NCBI RefSeq assembly: GCF_963667585.1
Contig: NZ_OY763420.1
Location: 1,136,001-1,200,000 of the forward strand
Source: an uncultured Dethiosulfovibrio sp.
Lineage (GTDB): Bacteria > Synergistota > Synergistia > Synergistales > Dethiosulfovibrionaceae
Direction: 5' to 3'
DNA length: 64,000 nucleotides
The notes below the pieces were generated by a model. It searched no databases. It saw nothing but the letters and a program-made list of their open reading frames with translations, and had not been told where the DNA came from. Below, in pieces: positions 22,547 through 31,992 of the stretch. A program made the position numbers and the translations under genes. Within the stretch, counting starts at the first letter, position 1. Each line of letters opens with the position of its first letter.

Positions 22547-24897
22547 GGGAGATAACCGCTCCGGCCCTGCCGGAAGGGTATGTAGAGTTCGTGTATAACC
22601 GAGAGCTTCGGGCATTGGTTGGGACCTGGAGCGGCAGGGTCCTCCTCCAGAACCCTCCAGAGCTCGGTCAGGACTGGGACGTCCCGGGAATCATGGAAAA
22701 AGGGATACTGTGCCAGGCCAACAGACAGGGGGACGTGGAAGACGGCAGATCCCTCTGGGCGGTATCGGGTTACGACGGAGGGTTTAGGCTCATGAAAAGC
22801 CCTGTGTTGCCCCACCAGTTAAACGGCTCCTCTGTGGGGTCGGTCCTCTCGGAGTTGGTCAAAGAGTGCGGCCTGAAAGTGGACGTCACCTTAGCGGCGG
22901 ACCTGCCGGTGGACGCCAGGCCCCTTGCCACAGGCCAAACGGTGGCTAACGTAGTTCTGGACCTGTCGGCCATGGCCGGAGCCATCGCCTACATGCTCCC
23001 AGACGGAACCTTAAAGGTCGCCCCTCCAAGGCCCTGTGGGCAGTATCCCTGTAAGGGGCTGAAGCTGGATCACGTTGAGTCCAGATCTTTAGACATGGAC
23101 GGCTACGCCTCGGGGGTAGTGGTGGTATTGGGCCGAAGGGGAGACGCCCCGGACGGATCGGACGACGACCCCAACAGCAAGCCCGGTTGGAACCCCGGGG
23201 TTACCCCATCGGGATCTCTAAAGAGCGTCACCAAGAGGGGGACAACCGCCCTCCCTGGAGGGACCTTATCTTGGCGGTACACCATGCTGACCCCCATAAA
23301 CGTGGTGTCAGAGTACGAGGCCACCTTACACCTGCCAGGTGCAGGGATAAGAAAATCGGTGGTGGCCAAGTACAGTTACGACGTCCAGACCGGGGTGGCT
23401 CGCTCAGGGGACCAGGAGCATAGGCACTGGAAATACTGCCTCCTGTCGGCTAAAAGCGGCGAGGTCTCGGTGGTGGACGCCCTATATTACGACAGCGAAA
23501 AAGGCCAGTCCGAGACCGTACGGGTGGAGCGTCGCATGGAGCACACCGTAACCAGATCCTACGACATAGACAAAACCCACATAACCCAGGAAGTCTCGGA
23601 GGTGCGGTCATACGACCCAGAGGCTCCCTCCTCGGTCCCCTACTCCCAGAAGGTCGAGAGGGCCTGGACGTGGGACGACGACCGAGGATACCGGGGACTG
23701 TCGGAGCGAACCTGGACCTTCGAGGAAAGGGACGTAGGGGAGGCGGATATCATATCCACCCTTGACGGATCTCCGGTAAAGTGGAGATCCAGCGACGGCA
23801 TGGAGCGGTACATACTCCTGCCGGGATACCAGACCACCGCCATGGTGAAGAGGGAACAGCACAGACAGACCGACGAGATATTCGACGACGACGGCAACTG
23901 CGTCACCAGGATCGAGAGGGAGACCGACGACAACGGCCTGGCGGATATGCTAGCCAGAGGGCTCTACGGAAACCTCTACGGAGACGCCGCCAAAGAAGCC
24001 ATGACACAGCTCAGGGCACTGCCTCAAAACGGATCTCTCAGGATAACCCAGGTTCCCGGAGGGTCCAGCATATCCACCGAGGTGGGAACCATGACCCAGC
24101 CAGGGAGACGGTTCAGACAAGGTAGAACCACCGCCACAGATCCAAGGAGGTACATAGAGGGCAACATAGGGGAGGACCTCTGCCCCTTCCTCTGTTCCGA
24201 TAAAACCTGTGGAGTGTCAGAGACCCCGGGGGAGGGAGTGAATAGCTCTCCAGACGAACCGGAAGGGCTCCCATGTAAGTATCTAAAGGACGAGGCCACG
24301 CCACAGTACAAGGCCTGTCCCAAGTACAAGGCATTCAAGCACCTGTCGGGCGACACCGCAGGGACCGCCCCGGTATCTCCGGTGGTGGGGATAGCGGGAG
24401 ACGGAGAGATATGGACGGAGAAGGAACTGTACATCGACGAGGACCTGTCGGAGAACAGTGCCAGATCTGTGGCCCAGGCCATAGCCCGTAACATCCTGTC
24501 GGTGAAGTCGGTATCCAGAGGGATAGTGGAGACCGTGTCGATTCCTCTGGACACCAGGGTCCATCCAGACGGGGGGATAATGGCGGTGAGCCACGACTTC
24601 TCAGGGCTCAAAACCACCATGTCCTATCGTCCTATGGACACGAAGCCACCGGAATACCTGATGCTACTGAACACCAGCTCCACCGCCGCCAACGTCTACG
24701 CCAAAGAAAGCCTGTCCAAGGGCCGGAGTGCCTTCGGTCGGGTGGTGGAGGTCCGGCCCGACAAAGCGGTGGTCATACTGGGAGGCCGACCGGTTAGCTG
24801 CACGTCGGCGGTGAGGATAAAAAAGGGCGATAACGCTCTGGTGTTCTTGCCTCCTGGCAGCGTCTCCAGCGGAGTAGTACAGGCGGTGATGAGATGA
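22543..24897 (+). CDS. large tail protein, probable baseplate hub
   Basis: A 784-residue protein. Residues about 1-180 follow the plan of phage late-control/hub proteins: ligand-like strands, then LVKECGLKVDVTLAADLPVD, VANVVLDLSAMAGAIAYML and DGTLKVAPP, the sequence that normally precedes the second hub ring. The rest is strand-rich and unrecognised. A C-terminal segment (FGRVVEVRPDKAVVILGGR) has the form of an OB-fold, as in tail-spike bases. The gene is tightly coupled (ATGA overlaps) to both neighbours. Confidence 0.62.
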   Translation: MREITAPALPEGYVEFVYNRELRALVGTWSGRVLLQNPPELGQDWDVPGIMEKGILCQANRQGDVEDGRSLWAVSGYDGGFRLMKSPVLPHQLNGSSVGSVLSELVKECGLKVDVTLAADLPVDARPLATGQTVANVVLDLSAMAGAIAYMLPDGTLKVAPPRPCGQYPCKGLKLDHVESRSLDMDGYASGVVVVLGRRGDAPDGSDDDPNSKPGWNPGVTPSGSLKSVTKRGTTALPGGTLSWRYTMLTPINVVSEYEATLHLPGAGIRKSVVAKYSYDVQTGVARSGDQEHRHWKYCLLSAKSGEVSVVDALYYDSEKGQSETVRVERRMEHTVTRSYDIDKTHITQEVSEVRSYDPEAPSSVPYSQKVERAWTWDDDRGYRGLSERTWTFEERDVGEADIISTLDGSPVKWRSSDGMERYILLPGYQTTAMVKREQHRQTDEIFDDDGNCVTRIERETDDNGLADMLARGLYGNLYGDAAKEAMTQLRALPQNGSLRITQVPGGSSISTEVGTMTQPGRRFRQGRTTATDPRRYIEGNIGEDLCPFLCSDKTCGVSETPGEGVNSSPDEPEGLPCKYLKDEATPQYKACPKYKAFKHLSGDTAGTAPVSPVVGIAGDGEIWTEKELYIDEDLSENSARSVAQAIARNILSVKSVSRGIVETVSIPLDTRVHPDGGIMAVSHDFSGLKTTMSYRPMDTKPPEYLMLLNTSSTAANVYAKESLSKGRSAFGRVVEVRPDKAVVILGGRPVSCTSAVRIKKGDNALVFLPPGSVSSGVVQAVMR

Positions 24898-27767
24898 AAA
24901 AGAGGACCTACACAGGGACAGAGGGAAGGCTATCGGGCCATGTCCTAGGACGATCTCCTTTCGCCGTTCCTGAGACCATAAAGATATGTCCCATAGCTAA
25001 GGAAGTCAAAAGGCCTGATGGGGCCGGGGAGTTGACCGGGGTATCGGGAGACGGAGGGATATGGGGCTTCGAGAGAGGGATATACAGATGGGACAGGATC
25101 GAGGGGATGGGCGAACGCCTGTCCCCTCTTGCTTTGTACGAACGAAAGGACCTGTCCCTCATGGGCTACGACTGGGCCCTTATGGACGGTGGCCTGGTCT
25201 TAGGAGGGGCTTTCGTCCCTTTGGAGATGCCCTTTCCCATGCCCGACGCCGCTAACCCTCGGTGGTGGGTGGATACTTGCGACGGCGAAAACACCGTCCC
25301 CTTCGCCCCAGGGCTCTCCTCCAAGGAATCCGCTTTCTTTGGCCGGTGGTGTTACACCCCTTTGGAGTTGACCTACCGCTGGGAGACCGACCAGTCCAGA
25401 GGGCTAAGGGCCGCCATATTAAAGGCAAAGGGGGAGGAGCTACGTGCCCTGACCGCCAGGCTGGAGGAGATAGAGCGGTTCGAGGTGGGGCATATAACCA
25501 ACCTCACCGGGATATACGGCATGACCTGGTACGACTGCTATCCATCCCAGGAGACCGAGATGGCTGAACCGTCCTACGGTGGCCTTTGGATCGAGGAGGG
25601 GCGGTTGTACGGTGCAGGGAGTAAATCGGCAGGGAGAGCCTTATTAGTCCCCACCTCCTTCGCCTCCGACGGGACCTGTCTCGGGCTATCGGTGGTTCAC
25701 ACCGGAGATCTCCAGGGCCAGGAGCCGGGACAGGTTATCCCCACCGTAAGGGGAGCTGCCCACGTGGCTGCCGCTGCCGGAGAAAGGGAGCCGAAGGGCA
25801 ACCTTTTGCCTGTCCAAGGCCCCTACAGCTTACATCTTTGGGAATGGGAAGAAGGAAAGATGAAGACCTACGACATAGAGGACGGCTTTGTGTCCCCTCG
25901 GTGGGGCTATATGGCCATCCCTGGGGTTCTCTCTTTGGGCGAGGACAAGGTGTCCCTCTGGGGACTGTGGGATGGAGTGCCTTCCATCTTAGGAGGTGAG
26001 GCTAAAACGATAGGGTTGTGGTGTTTCCCAGGGGAGGCGGAGCCCTCGGACTTGGCCGGCCCATTTATGGAGGCCCGCTCTGGAGGCAAGTCCATAGTCA
26101 CCGACATGAGGCTCATGAGGCGGCACGTCGTGCCAGAGATAGGGGATATCCAGATCCTTAAAGACCGCTGTTTGGTCCGATCTCACTTGGCTAGCGGAGA
26201 TCTATGCCAGGAGGTTCATTCGCCTTTTAGCCCTTTGCTCATGGAAGAAAGAGGCAATGAGTTGTCCAGATTCAGTCAGGACGTGAAGCCAGAGCACCTG
26301 TCGGTTCCCTGGAGAGGTATGGCCGGAGAGCCTATGGAGATAGGGTGGTGGGATTGGCCGGAGTGGGGAGTCAGAGGAAGCCCGCCCAATCCTGCGGGGC
26401 TTGGGGACGAGGACGGATCTAACGACTTTTACGACGGAACCTACGGAGATCCCAGGAAGGGAATGTCGGTGACCTCCGACGGTCTTATCTACCTGAGCGG
26501 GGATAACTACGACGATGAGGCTATCGACCTTATGGCTTGGCGTCACGACGGCAAAAGGTGGGAGAGCAACCGAGTCTCCTGGCCATGTGCCGAGCGGCTG
26601 GTGGCTCCATACGGACAGGGGAACTACCAGGTACACCACTTCCCCGGGGCGGACTGGAGCCTGTTCCACGCACCGGTGGGGAGGATACGGTATCAGAAGC
26701 TGCTGGAGACCACCGACTGGTCTTTCCTGTCCTCACTTACGGGATTAGGTGGAGGCTTCGCACTCCATAACGCCCTGATGGTCCAGGAGTCTTTCAATAA
26801 GTATCTGGAGGAGTCTTTCGGCAACGCCATGTTGGTCTACACCGTCCCGAATCAGCGGCTATACGTTGGAGATCCTATGTTTAAGGAGTGGGAGGGGATA
26901 GACACAGGAGGTCAATTCTTTTGGACCTTTGCAGGATGGGCCCAGGTGAGAGGGGAGCCTATGGCGGTGTTTTCCAAGCTGCCCTACGCATCAGGGAACG
27001 ACCCAAAGCCCGAGGTCTGGGGAGTGTGCCGGAGTGGGGCGAGGAGGCTTGACCCCAAAGAAGCTGGGGAGATAGGGGAAAAGGCCGCTGGGCTGATCCC
27101 CTCCACCTATTGGTCCCGGTGGGGCCTTTGGCCTGGAGCCGTCGACGGGACCGGTGGGCTAGCATCAGAGGTCAGTGAGCTTGTCCTGGGCAATAATCCC
27201 TGCTTGTATCCTCTACCGGAACACACCGGAGACCCTGGAGCTGCCTTAGCTGAGGATATGGTGGAGCGGATGGAGCTGTGGAGCAAAAAGGCCCAGGACA
27301 TAAACCGCCCTGCTGTGACCGTGGGGCAGACCTACGACCACCAGATCCTGACCACTGCCGCTATAGACCCTAACTTGCCTCTGGTGGACGCCAGGTTGGA
27401 GGTGGACGAGGAAGGTGTCACCTGGGTGATGCTCAGACACTGGACAGGTGTATGGCTTTCGGTCCGGTGCGACGAACAGATCCAGCCCCACCTGATGGAG
27501 AAAGACACACCTTGGGAGTTACTGAGCCTTGGGAGTCGGGAGGACGGGGCAATAGTGGGGCTGTTCGGCAAAGGGATCTGTTCGCTGTCCATAGGGGACT
27601 ACGACAAGATGCTGGAGCTCTTCGGCTTCGGCGAGTGGTGGACCAGGTTCGCCCTCCATACCTGGTACGCACGGGTCATGCCGGTGGTGATACGGCAGTC
27701 TCCTGAGGAGCTTGACAGATTGGCAGGGCTTTGGAGAGATAACAAGGAAGAAGAAGAGGAGGCATAG
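24894..27767 (+). CDS. very large unrecognised tail protein, 957 aa
   Basis: A 957-residue protein with no family I can name. It is unusually rich in Trp and Gly, largely strand-forming, and contains recurring short patterns such as VSGDGGIWGFERG, GGLWIEEGRLYGAG, DGLIYLSGDNYDDEAI and DEEGVTWVMLRHW that recall beta-propeller or carbohydrate-binding blades. The C-terminal 60 residues are helical and acidic (ends NKEEEEEA). It overlaps the hub-like gene by four bases. A tail-tip or receptor-binding role is inferred. Confidence 0.6.
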   Translation: MKKRTYTGTEGRLSGHVLGRSPFAVPETIKICPIAKEVKRPDGAGELTGVSGDGGIWGFERGIYRWDRIEGMGERLSPLALYERKDLSLMGYDWALMDGGLVLGGAFVPLEMPFPMPDAANPRWWVDTCDGENTVPFAPGLSSKESAFFGRWCYTPLELTYRWETDQSRGLRAAILKAKGEELRALTARLEEIERFEVGHITNLTGIYGMTWYDCYPSQETEMAEPSYGGLWIEEGRLYGAGSKSAGRALLVPTSFASDGTCLGLSVVHTGDLQGQEPGQVIPTVRGAAHVAAAAGEREPKGNLLPVQGPYSLHLWEWEEGKMKTYDIEDGFVSPRWGYMAIPGVLSLGEDKVSLWGLWDGVPSILGGEAKTIGLWCFPGEAEPSDLAGPFMEARSGGKSIVTDMRLMRRHVVPEIGDIQILKDRCLVRSHLASGDLCQEVHSPFSPLLMEERGNELSRFSQDVKPEHLSVPWRGMAGEPMEIGWWDWPEWGVRGSPPNPAGLGDEDGSNDFYDGTYGDPRKGMSVTSDGLIYLSGDNYDDEAIDLMAWRHDGKRWESNRVSWPCAERLVAPYGQGNYQVHHFPGADWSLFHAPVGRIRYQKLLETTDWSFLSSLTGLGGGFALHNALMVQESFNKYLEESFGNAMLVYTVPNQRLYVGDPMFKEWEGIDTGGQFFWTFAGWAQVRGEPMAVFSKLPYASGNDPKPEVWGVCRSGARRLDPKEAGEIGEKAAGLIPSTYWSRWGLWPGAVDGTGGLASEVSELVLGNNPCLYPLPEHTGDPGAALAEDMVERMELWSKKAQDINRPAVTVGQTYDHQILTTAAIDPNLPLVDARLEVDEEGVTWVMLRHWTGVWLSVRCDEQIQPHLMEKDTPWELLSLGSREDGAIVGLFGKGICSLSIGDYDKMLELFGFGEWWTRFALHTWYARVMPVVIRQSPEELDRLAGLWRDNKEEEEEA

Positions 27768-27769
27768 AG

Positions 27770-28795
27770 ATGCCAATAATGCAGATGAGAACCAGCGACG
27801 ACGGCTATCCCCTGAGCCGGCTGGACTTCGGGGCGATAGACACCGGGACGACCAGCGTACAGATAGGGCTGCGGATATGGAACGACAGGCCCTCCCCTGT
27901 CACAGGGGAGCTGCTTGGGACCGGGGACGGGACGAGGGTCAGCTTTTCCACTCAGTTTAAGCCTCTGGTGAATCACCCGGAGGCACCTATAGCCATAAAG
28001 GTGGACGGCGTGGCGGCGACAGGGGTGTCGGTGGATCACGAGAACGGCCTGATAATCTTTTCGTCCCCTCCGGCAAACGGTAAGGTGGTCACCTGCGACT
28101 ACGGCTATTCGGTGGGCTCCACCGACGCAAACACCGTGGTCCTGACCATGGAGCAGGTCGCAGGGATGGCAGGGGACGGTGTTACCAGGACGTTTCCCCT
28201 GCCCTCTCGGTGCTTGACGCCCCTTAAGCTGTTGGTCGGAGGGGTGGAGATCCCCCAGGGGACAGGCTATGAGATACGAGACGACGGGGGAACCCTCTAC
28301 ATAGTGGACCCTCCGGAGGCAAACCAGGCGGTCCAGTTTTCCTACGTCGATGGGGTCTGTCAGGGTGGTTACTACGAGCTTCGCAGCTCCGGCCTTGATA
28401 ACCCATACGGACAGAGCAATATGGCCGACGACGCAGAGACCGCCTTTTTCAAGCTAGGCGGTTTCTTCCACGTGAAAGACCGGCTTGTGGGGACCGGAGA
28501 CGGAGCGAAAAAGACCTTTGAGACAGGTACGGCCCTGATCCATAAAGTAACCAAGGTTCTGGTAGGAGGTCAGGAGGTGACCGATTATGCCCTGAACAAC
28601 GTTCGGGGCACGGTCATATTCGGGACCCCTCCAGGGAACGGAGCGGAGGTCAGAATGGACTATTCATACCAAAGAGGTCACGCCATAGGCAACATACGGA
28701 AGTGGAGCGGCAGGAGATGTTTCCTCAGGGCGTCTTTGCCCTACGACGCACCTAACACGGTCTTAACGGCCCGGCTCAGGGTCATATCCCAGTAA
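27770..28795 (+). CDS. tail protein with three repeated GDG / PPxxG modules
   Basis: A 341-residue protein with one module occurring three times, at about residues 50-114, 132-195 and 241-303. Each copy has GDG, then a short strand with Phe, a V-x-G turn, a Gly-x-I/L-x-F strand, a PPxxxG turn and a closing YxY-like strand. Copies 1 and 3 both start GTGDG. The repeats look like small beta-sandwich decorations found on tail fibres and distal tail proteins. Function is unknown; the position in the tail operon is clear. Confidence 0.65.
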   Translation: MPIMQMRTSDDGYPLSRLDFGAIDTGTTSVQIGLRIWNDRPSPVTGELLGTGDGTRVSFSTQFKPLVNHPEAPIAIKVDGVAATGVSVDHENGLIIFSSPPANGKVVTCDYGYSVGSTDANTVVLTMEQVAGMAGDGVTRTFPLPSRCLTPLKLLVGGVEIPQGTGYEIRDDGGTLYIVDPPEANQAVQFSYVDGVCQGGYYELRSSGLDNPYGQSNMADDAETAFFKLGGFFHVKDRLVGTGDGAKKTFETGTALIHKVTKVLVGGQEVTDYALNNVRGTVIFGTPPGNGAEVRMDYSYQRGHAIGNIRKWSGRRCFLRASLPYDAPNTVLTARLRVISQ

Positions 28796-28807
28796 GGAGG
28801 CAACGAC

Positions 28808-30058
28808 ATGGCAGTAAGACGAGTGGACACCTTAGGGTGTCACCCCCTGGTACTGATGCAGAAGCTGGCGGCCATAGGTGGCCTGGAGATCCTGAAAGAG
28901 GAAAAGCACACCCACGACGGCGTGGATTACCCCTACCGCATAGTGGCCAAGGTAAAAGACGGCCTGTACGTGGAGGCGAAAGACGAGCTGTACAAGCTGG
29001 GGGTTACGCCAACCATGTTACCTAGCTACACACCTTCGTCCAGCACAACGGGCCCTGTTATGCCCTTAGAGGTAGATGCCAACCATCTTGCGAATGCGGT
29101 TTGGAGTAACTCTTATTCAATAAGCCTTGCATCATCCACGGACATAACAGTAGATGCTTTAGGCATGAGTGCCCTTTATTCCGGTATAGGAAAACTGTCT
29201 CGAATGTACGGGGTCCTGTCCCCTGGAGACCTTTCATTGATAAGAGAAGGGGTGGTAACGTATGGGAAAGAGGACTCTAAATGGTCCCCGCCTGCTAGTT
29301 GTTCCCCTCGATGGTCCGTAAACGTTCACACTATGGGCATATCCCGTGCGGTAACTTTTGGTCCAAGCTCTGGGGATGATGTCCTTAGCGCTCTTGATGG
29401 TACCTTTGGTTACGCTATGAATGCAGAGGTATCAAAAGATGTCTTGCTTCAAGCACTAAGCTCGTCTGGGTCACCTCTCTTAAGAGTCTTACTTGCCGTT
29501 GGGGGGCAAGGGACTCCCCGCCCCCTGGTTATTTCAGGCACGGTTTTCCGAGTCAGCAGCCAGGTCTCAGGAGATAGTCTGGTCATGCCCTCCGAGTGGA
29601 AGACGTTGCCCTGTACCCCGATCATCATAAACAACGACGCTGGCCTTTTCTTCTGCTACAACGCAGGATCTACTTACAGCGGCATGGTGGGGGCCATCAC
29701 CATAGACACTTCAAAAGGCAACGGTATCGAGGGGCCTTTCCCAGCCATCTACGACTCGGGGGTGTTCTGCGGAGTCCGTGCCACAGGAGGGGAAAAACTC
29801 CATGTCCTTGGCTCTCCCACCAACCCCGCAGGGACCATCACGATGCAGTTGTTTTCCCCAGAGGTTCCCATTCCGGTGGATTCAGTCAGTGGCGGTCCTG
29901 TCGTTACCGACCTGTTCGCCTACAACTCCGAAGAAATCCGAGGCAGCGTTGAGGGGCTTTTAGCCGCAAGGGAGAATCTGCCTGTAGGGTCCGTCGGCTG
30001 GTTAGATGGCAATCGGTATCGGGTCCATCTCCCAGGCCGTATGCTCCAGATAGGGTAG
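28808..30058 (+). CDS. mosaic tail protein, candidate receptor-binding protein
   Basis: A 416-residue protein without a recognised domain. The first ~75 residues and the last ~150 have the G+C-rich composition of the neighbouring genes, whereas DNA for about residues 90-250 (29,080-29,560) is visibly less G+C-rich and richer in Ser and Thr codons. Such a swapped central segment between conserved ends is typical of host-range proteins. AAGGAGGCAACGAC precedes the ATG. Confidence 0.6.
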   Translation: MAVRRVDTLGCHPLVLMQKLAAIGGLEILKEEKHTHDGVDYPYRIVAKVKDGLYVEAKDELYKLGVTPTMLPSYTPSSSTTGPVMPLEVDANHLANAVWSNSYSISLASSTDITVDALGMSALYSGIGKLSRMYGVLSPGDLSLIREGVVTYGKEDSKWSPPASCSPRWSVNVHTMGISRAVTFGPSSGDDVLSALDGTFGYAMNAEVSKDVLLQALSSSGSPLLRVLLAVGGQGTPRPLVISGTVFRVSSQVSGDSLVMPSEWKTLPCTPIIINNDAGLFFCYNAGSTYSGMVGAITIDTSKGNGIEGPFPAIYDSGVFCGVRATGGEKLHVLGSPTNPAGTITMQLFSPEVPIPVDSVSGGPVVTDLFAYNSEEIRGSVEGLLAARENLPVGSVGWLDGNRYRVHLPGRMLQIG

Positions 30059-30067
30059 GGTAGAGCG

Positions 30068-30469
30068 ATGCCTACATACAAAAACGAAAAGCCCTACACC
30101 ATAACCTGGCGTAGGCGGTGCTGGTCTCCTGGGGAGAGCAAGGGGATACCCTTCTTTCTCCCCGAGGAGTTAGGGCTGACGCAGGTTTCCGACGATCCTG
30201 TCCCTCCCTCTCAGATCCTCTTTTCCGGAGAGGTGACGGTGGATGCCGAGGGGGCGGTGGATATCCCAGTGCCGTACTGCCGTAGCCTGTACATCCAGGC
30301 CCTCACCGAGGGAGAGGACAAAGCGGAGATCCATCTGGGAGGTAAGGCGGTGGTCCTGAACGAAAGATACGGCATGGATCTTGTCATGGAGTGGGACCGC
30401 CTGGGAACCATAAAGCTCACGTCTACCCAGGGGGCTGTGGTGAGTTTGCTTTTGGTGGAGGTGATCTGA
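30068..30469 (+). CDS. hypothetical tail-associated protein, 133 aa
   Basis: A 133-residue strand-rich protein: YKNEKPYTITWRRRCWSPGE at the start, ILFSGEVTVDAEGAVDIPV in the middle, hydrophobic end VVSLLLVEVI. It begins 9 bases after the putative receptor-binding gene and overlaps the next gene by one base. No family is recognised; a small fibre or capping protein is possible. Confidence 0.55.
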   Translation: MPTYKNEKPYTITWRRRCWSPGESKGIPFFLPEELGLTQVSDDPVPPSQILFSGEVTVDAEGAVDIPVPYCRSLYIQALTEGEDKAEIHLGGKAVVLNERYGMDLVMEWDRLGTIKLTSTQGAVVSLLLVEVI

Positions 30470-30660
30470 TGGGCCGGATATTGAAGACAGGGGGAGGAGG
30501 CAAGGTAGACCTCAGCCCTATAGAGGGCCAGCTGGCAGGGCTGAGCGGCAAGATGGACCGAATATGGGAACAGATAAAGACGCCTGGAGCACCGCCGGCA
30601 ACGACGGTTACTTTGCTCCGGGCGTTTGCTATTGCTACGCCAGATCCAGAGGAGGGGTAA
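30469..30660 (+). CDS. small phage protein, 63 aa
   Basis: A short frame with ATG 30469 overlapping the previous stop codon (TGATG). The product has a Gly-rich start (MGRILKTGGGGKVDLSPIEG), one amphipathic helix (QLAGLSGKMDRIWEQI) and a Pro-rich end. Family unknown. Coupled translation and position before the lysis genes make it a likely real gene. Confidence 0.5.
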   Translation: MGRILKTGGGGKVDLSPIEGQLAGLSGKMDRIWEQIKTPGAPPATTVTLLRAFAIATPDPEEG

Positions 30661-30662
30661 GT

Positions 30663-31043
30663 ATGGATAAGCTGTCTAAGAATTTCAGGCGGAAGGAGTT
30701 TGAATGTAGGTGCGGTTGTGGGCATGACAACGTGTCCCCTGTCTTGGTGGATCTGCTCCAGGAGATTCGGGATCTTCTGGACCGACCTATCGTCATTCAT
30801 TCGGGCTGTAGATGTGAGTTGCACAACAAAAAAGTGGGCGGCGTCTCAAACTCCGCCCATGTCTCAGGTGAGGCGGCGGATATCTACGTCCCCGGCTGGG
30901 AGGCAAAAACTCTCGGAGGTCGGATAAAGAGGCTCCGAGAGGCTGGCCACCTCCGAGATCTTACCTACTGCTACCTTCCTGGACGTATGACTGTCCACGT
31001 AGGGGTGGACCGCAAGCCACGTAGTCGCATCTTCGGGTGGTAG
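30663..31043 (+). CDS. peptidase M15-type endolysin
   Basis: A 126-residue peptidase M15A-type enzyme of the D-Ala-D-Ala/L-Ala-D-Glu peptidase group that cuts peptidoglycan peptides at the end of the lytic cycle. Zinc ligands are visible: SAHVSGEAADIYV gives the His and Asp, and MTVHVGVD the last His; FRRKEFECRCGCG is the family N-terminus. ATG 30663 follows GAGGAGGGG. There is no signal peptide, so release needs a holin, which the next genes may supply. Confidence 0.88.
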   Translation: MDKLSKNFRRKEFECRCGCGHDNVSPVLVDLLQEIRDLLDRPIVIHSGCRCELHNKKVGGVSNSAHVSGEAADIYVPGWEAKTLGGRIKRLREAGHLRDLTYCYLPGRMTVHVGVDRKPRSRIFGW

Positions 31044-31045
31044 TT

Positions 31046-31393
31046 ATGCCCTGGAGGAGCATCGACCTGGCCGACTTTTTTCAGTCTGTCCTGGAGTGGG
31101 TTATCGTGGTGTTTCTGTCCCTCTTCGGCGGAGGTGTCCGATCCTGTCTCAGGCCGGATGAACACCGAAAGACCGTGGCGGTGGCTATGGTCTCTGTCTT
31201 CGCAGGGGTCATCACCTACAAGATAGCCAGGGCTGGGGGATGCTCCCAGGATCTCAGTGCTGGTCTGGCGGGACTGGCCGGTTTAGCCGGGGATGAGCTA
31301 TGTCGGTCGATACTGAAGCTAGGTTCTGCCATTCGAGACGATCCCCTGGGCTTTCTGGATAGGATGAGGAGGGGTAAATGTGATGATAAATGA
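31046..31393 (+). CDS. putative holin-like membrane protein, 115 aa
   Basis: A 115-residue protein starting two bases after the endolysin stop codon. It has hydrophobic stretches at about residues 14-28 (VLEWVIVVFLSLFGGG), 44-60 and 68-84, and a basic C-terminus (DRMRRGKC). Size, membrane segments and coupling to the endolysin fit a holin; sequence family not named. Confidence 0.6.
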   Translation: MPWRSIDLADFFQSVLEWVIVVFLSLFGGGVRSCLRPDEHRKTVAVAMVSVFAGVITYKIARAGGCSQDLSAGLAGLAGLAGDELCRSILKLGSAIRDDPLGFLDRMRRGKCDDK

Positions 31394-31754
31394 CTGGCTG
31401 AACGGTGTTGGGGTGGCCGTGGCCATGTTGCTGGTGTATCAGGGGGTGAAGAGTCCAAGACAGGCAGGGTCGCTTTTGGCCCTGCCGACTCTTTGCGCTC
31501 TGGCCTATATCGCCCTGATGGCCGAGTGGGGCCTTACAGGGATGAGTCAGTCTATAGGGGATCTGAGGGATATCGCCTGGTCCCTTGTGGAGATAGGGTT
31601 CATGGTCGGCCTTTTCGGGATTATCCGGGACCATCACCGTAATGTGGTGACCTTACAGAGACAGGTGGATGGGTTGCTTACCCGGATGAAGCGTGAGGGC
31701 CTGAAGTGTCGAGAGCACGAAAGGAGCGAGTTCAATAATGGAAGAATGGTTTAA
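31380..31754 (+). CDS. small membrane protein of the lysis module, 124 aa
   Basis: A 124-residue protein with three hydrophobic segments (about residues 9-20, 32-47 and 66-83) and a charged helical tail (VTLQRQVDGLLTRMKREG). The GTG at 31380 or ATG at 31383 serves as start, behind AGGAGGGG. It overlaps both neighbouring genes. Antiholin or spanin-like roles are possible. The long charged tail after the membrane part resembles spanin components, but no lipobox is present. Confidence 0.55.
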   Translation: MMINDWLNGVGVAVAMLLVYQGVKSPRQAGSLLALPTLCALAYIALMAEWGLTGMSQSIGDLRDIAWSLVEIGFMVGLFGIIRDHHRNVVTLQRQVDGLLTRMKREGLKCREHERSEFNNGRMV

Positions 31755-31944
31755 GGAGAACATACAGTCCTGCGACGTCCTGGCTCTGGTGGCCTTGCTC
31801 ATAGTGGCCATAGCGGTCTGTATAGGAGCAGCGGAGCCCAGCCTTTTAAAGGAGGCGGTGATTGCGGTTTTTGCTTTTATCTCTAAGTCTGCCCTCCCCG
31901 GTGGAGTTCGTCGACCGGAGGATGGCGCAATGCTTAAGAGGTAG
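31738..31944 (+). CDS. last prophage gene, small one-TM protein
   Basis: A 68-residue protein with one strong hydrophobic helix (VLALVALLIVAIAVCIG) and a basic C-terminus. It overlaps the previous gene by 17 bases; GAAAGGAG lies upstream. It is immediately followed by the terminator that ends the late operon. It could be a second holin component. Confidence 0.55.
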   Translation: MEEWFKENIQSCDVLALVALLIVAIAVCIGAAEPSLLKEAVIAVFAFISKSALPGGVRRPEDGAMLKR

Positions 31945-31952
31945 GTATAGGA

Positions 31953-31992
31953 CAGCCCTCTCAGGTGGTCGCCTGGGAGGGCTGCTTTTTTT
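31953..31992 (+). terminator. strong terminator ending the prophage late operon
   Basis: A 13-bp stem (31953-31965 with 31972-31984, one G-T wobble, loop TGGTCG) is followed by CTTTTTTT. It lies 8 bases after the last prophage gene and is the most likely transcriptional end of the late operon. Confidence 0.9.

Noticed and set aside
24024-24620. 198-codon minus-strand ORF opposite the hub-like gene
   Set aside because: Long shadow ORFs are expected in this G+C-rich tail region; no start signal or recognisable motif.
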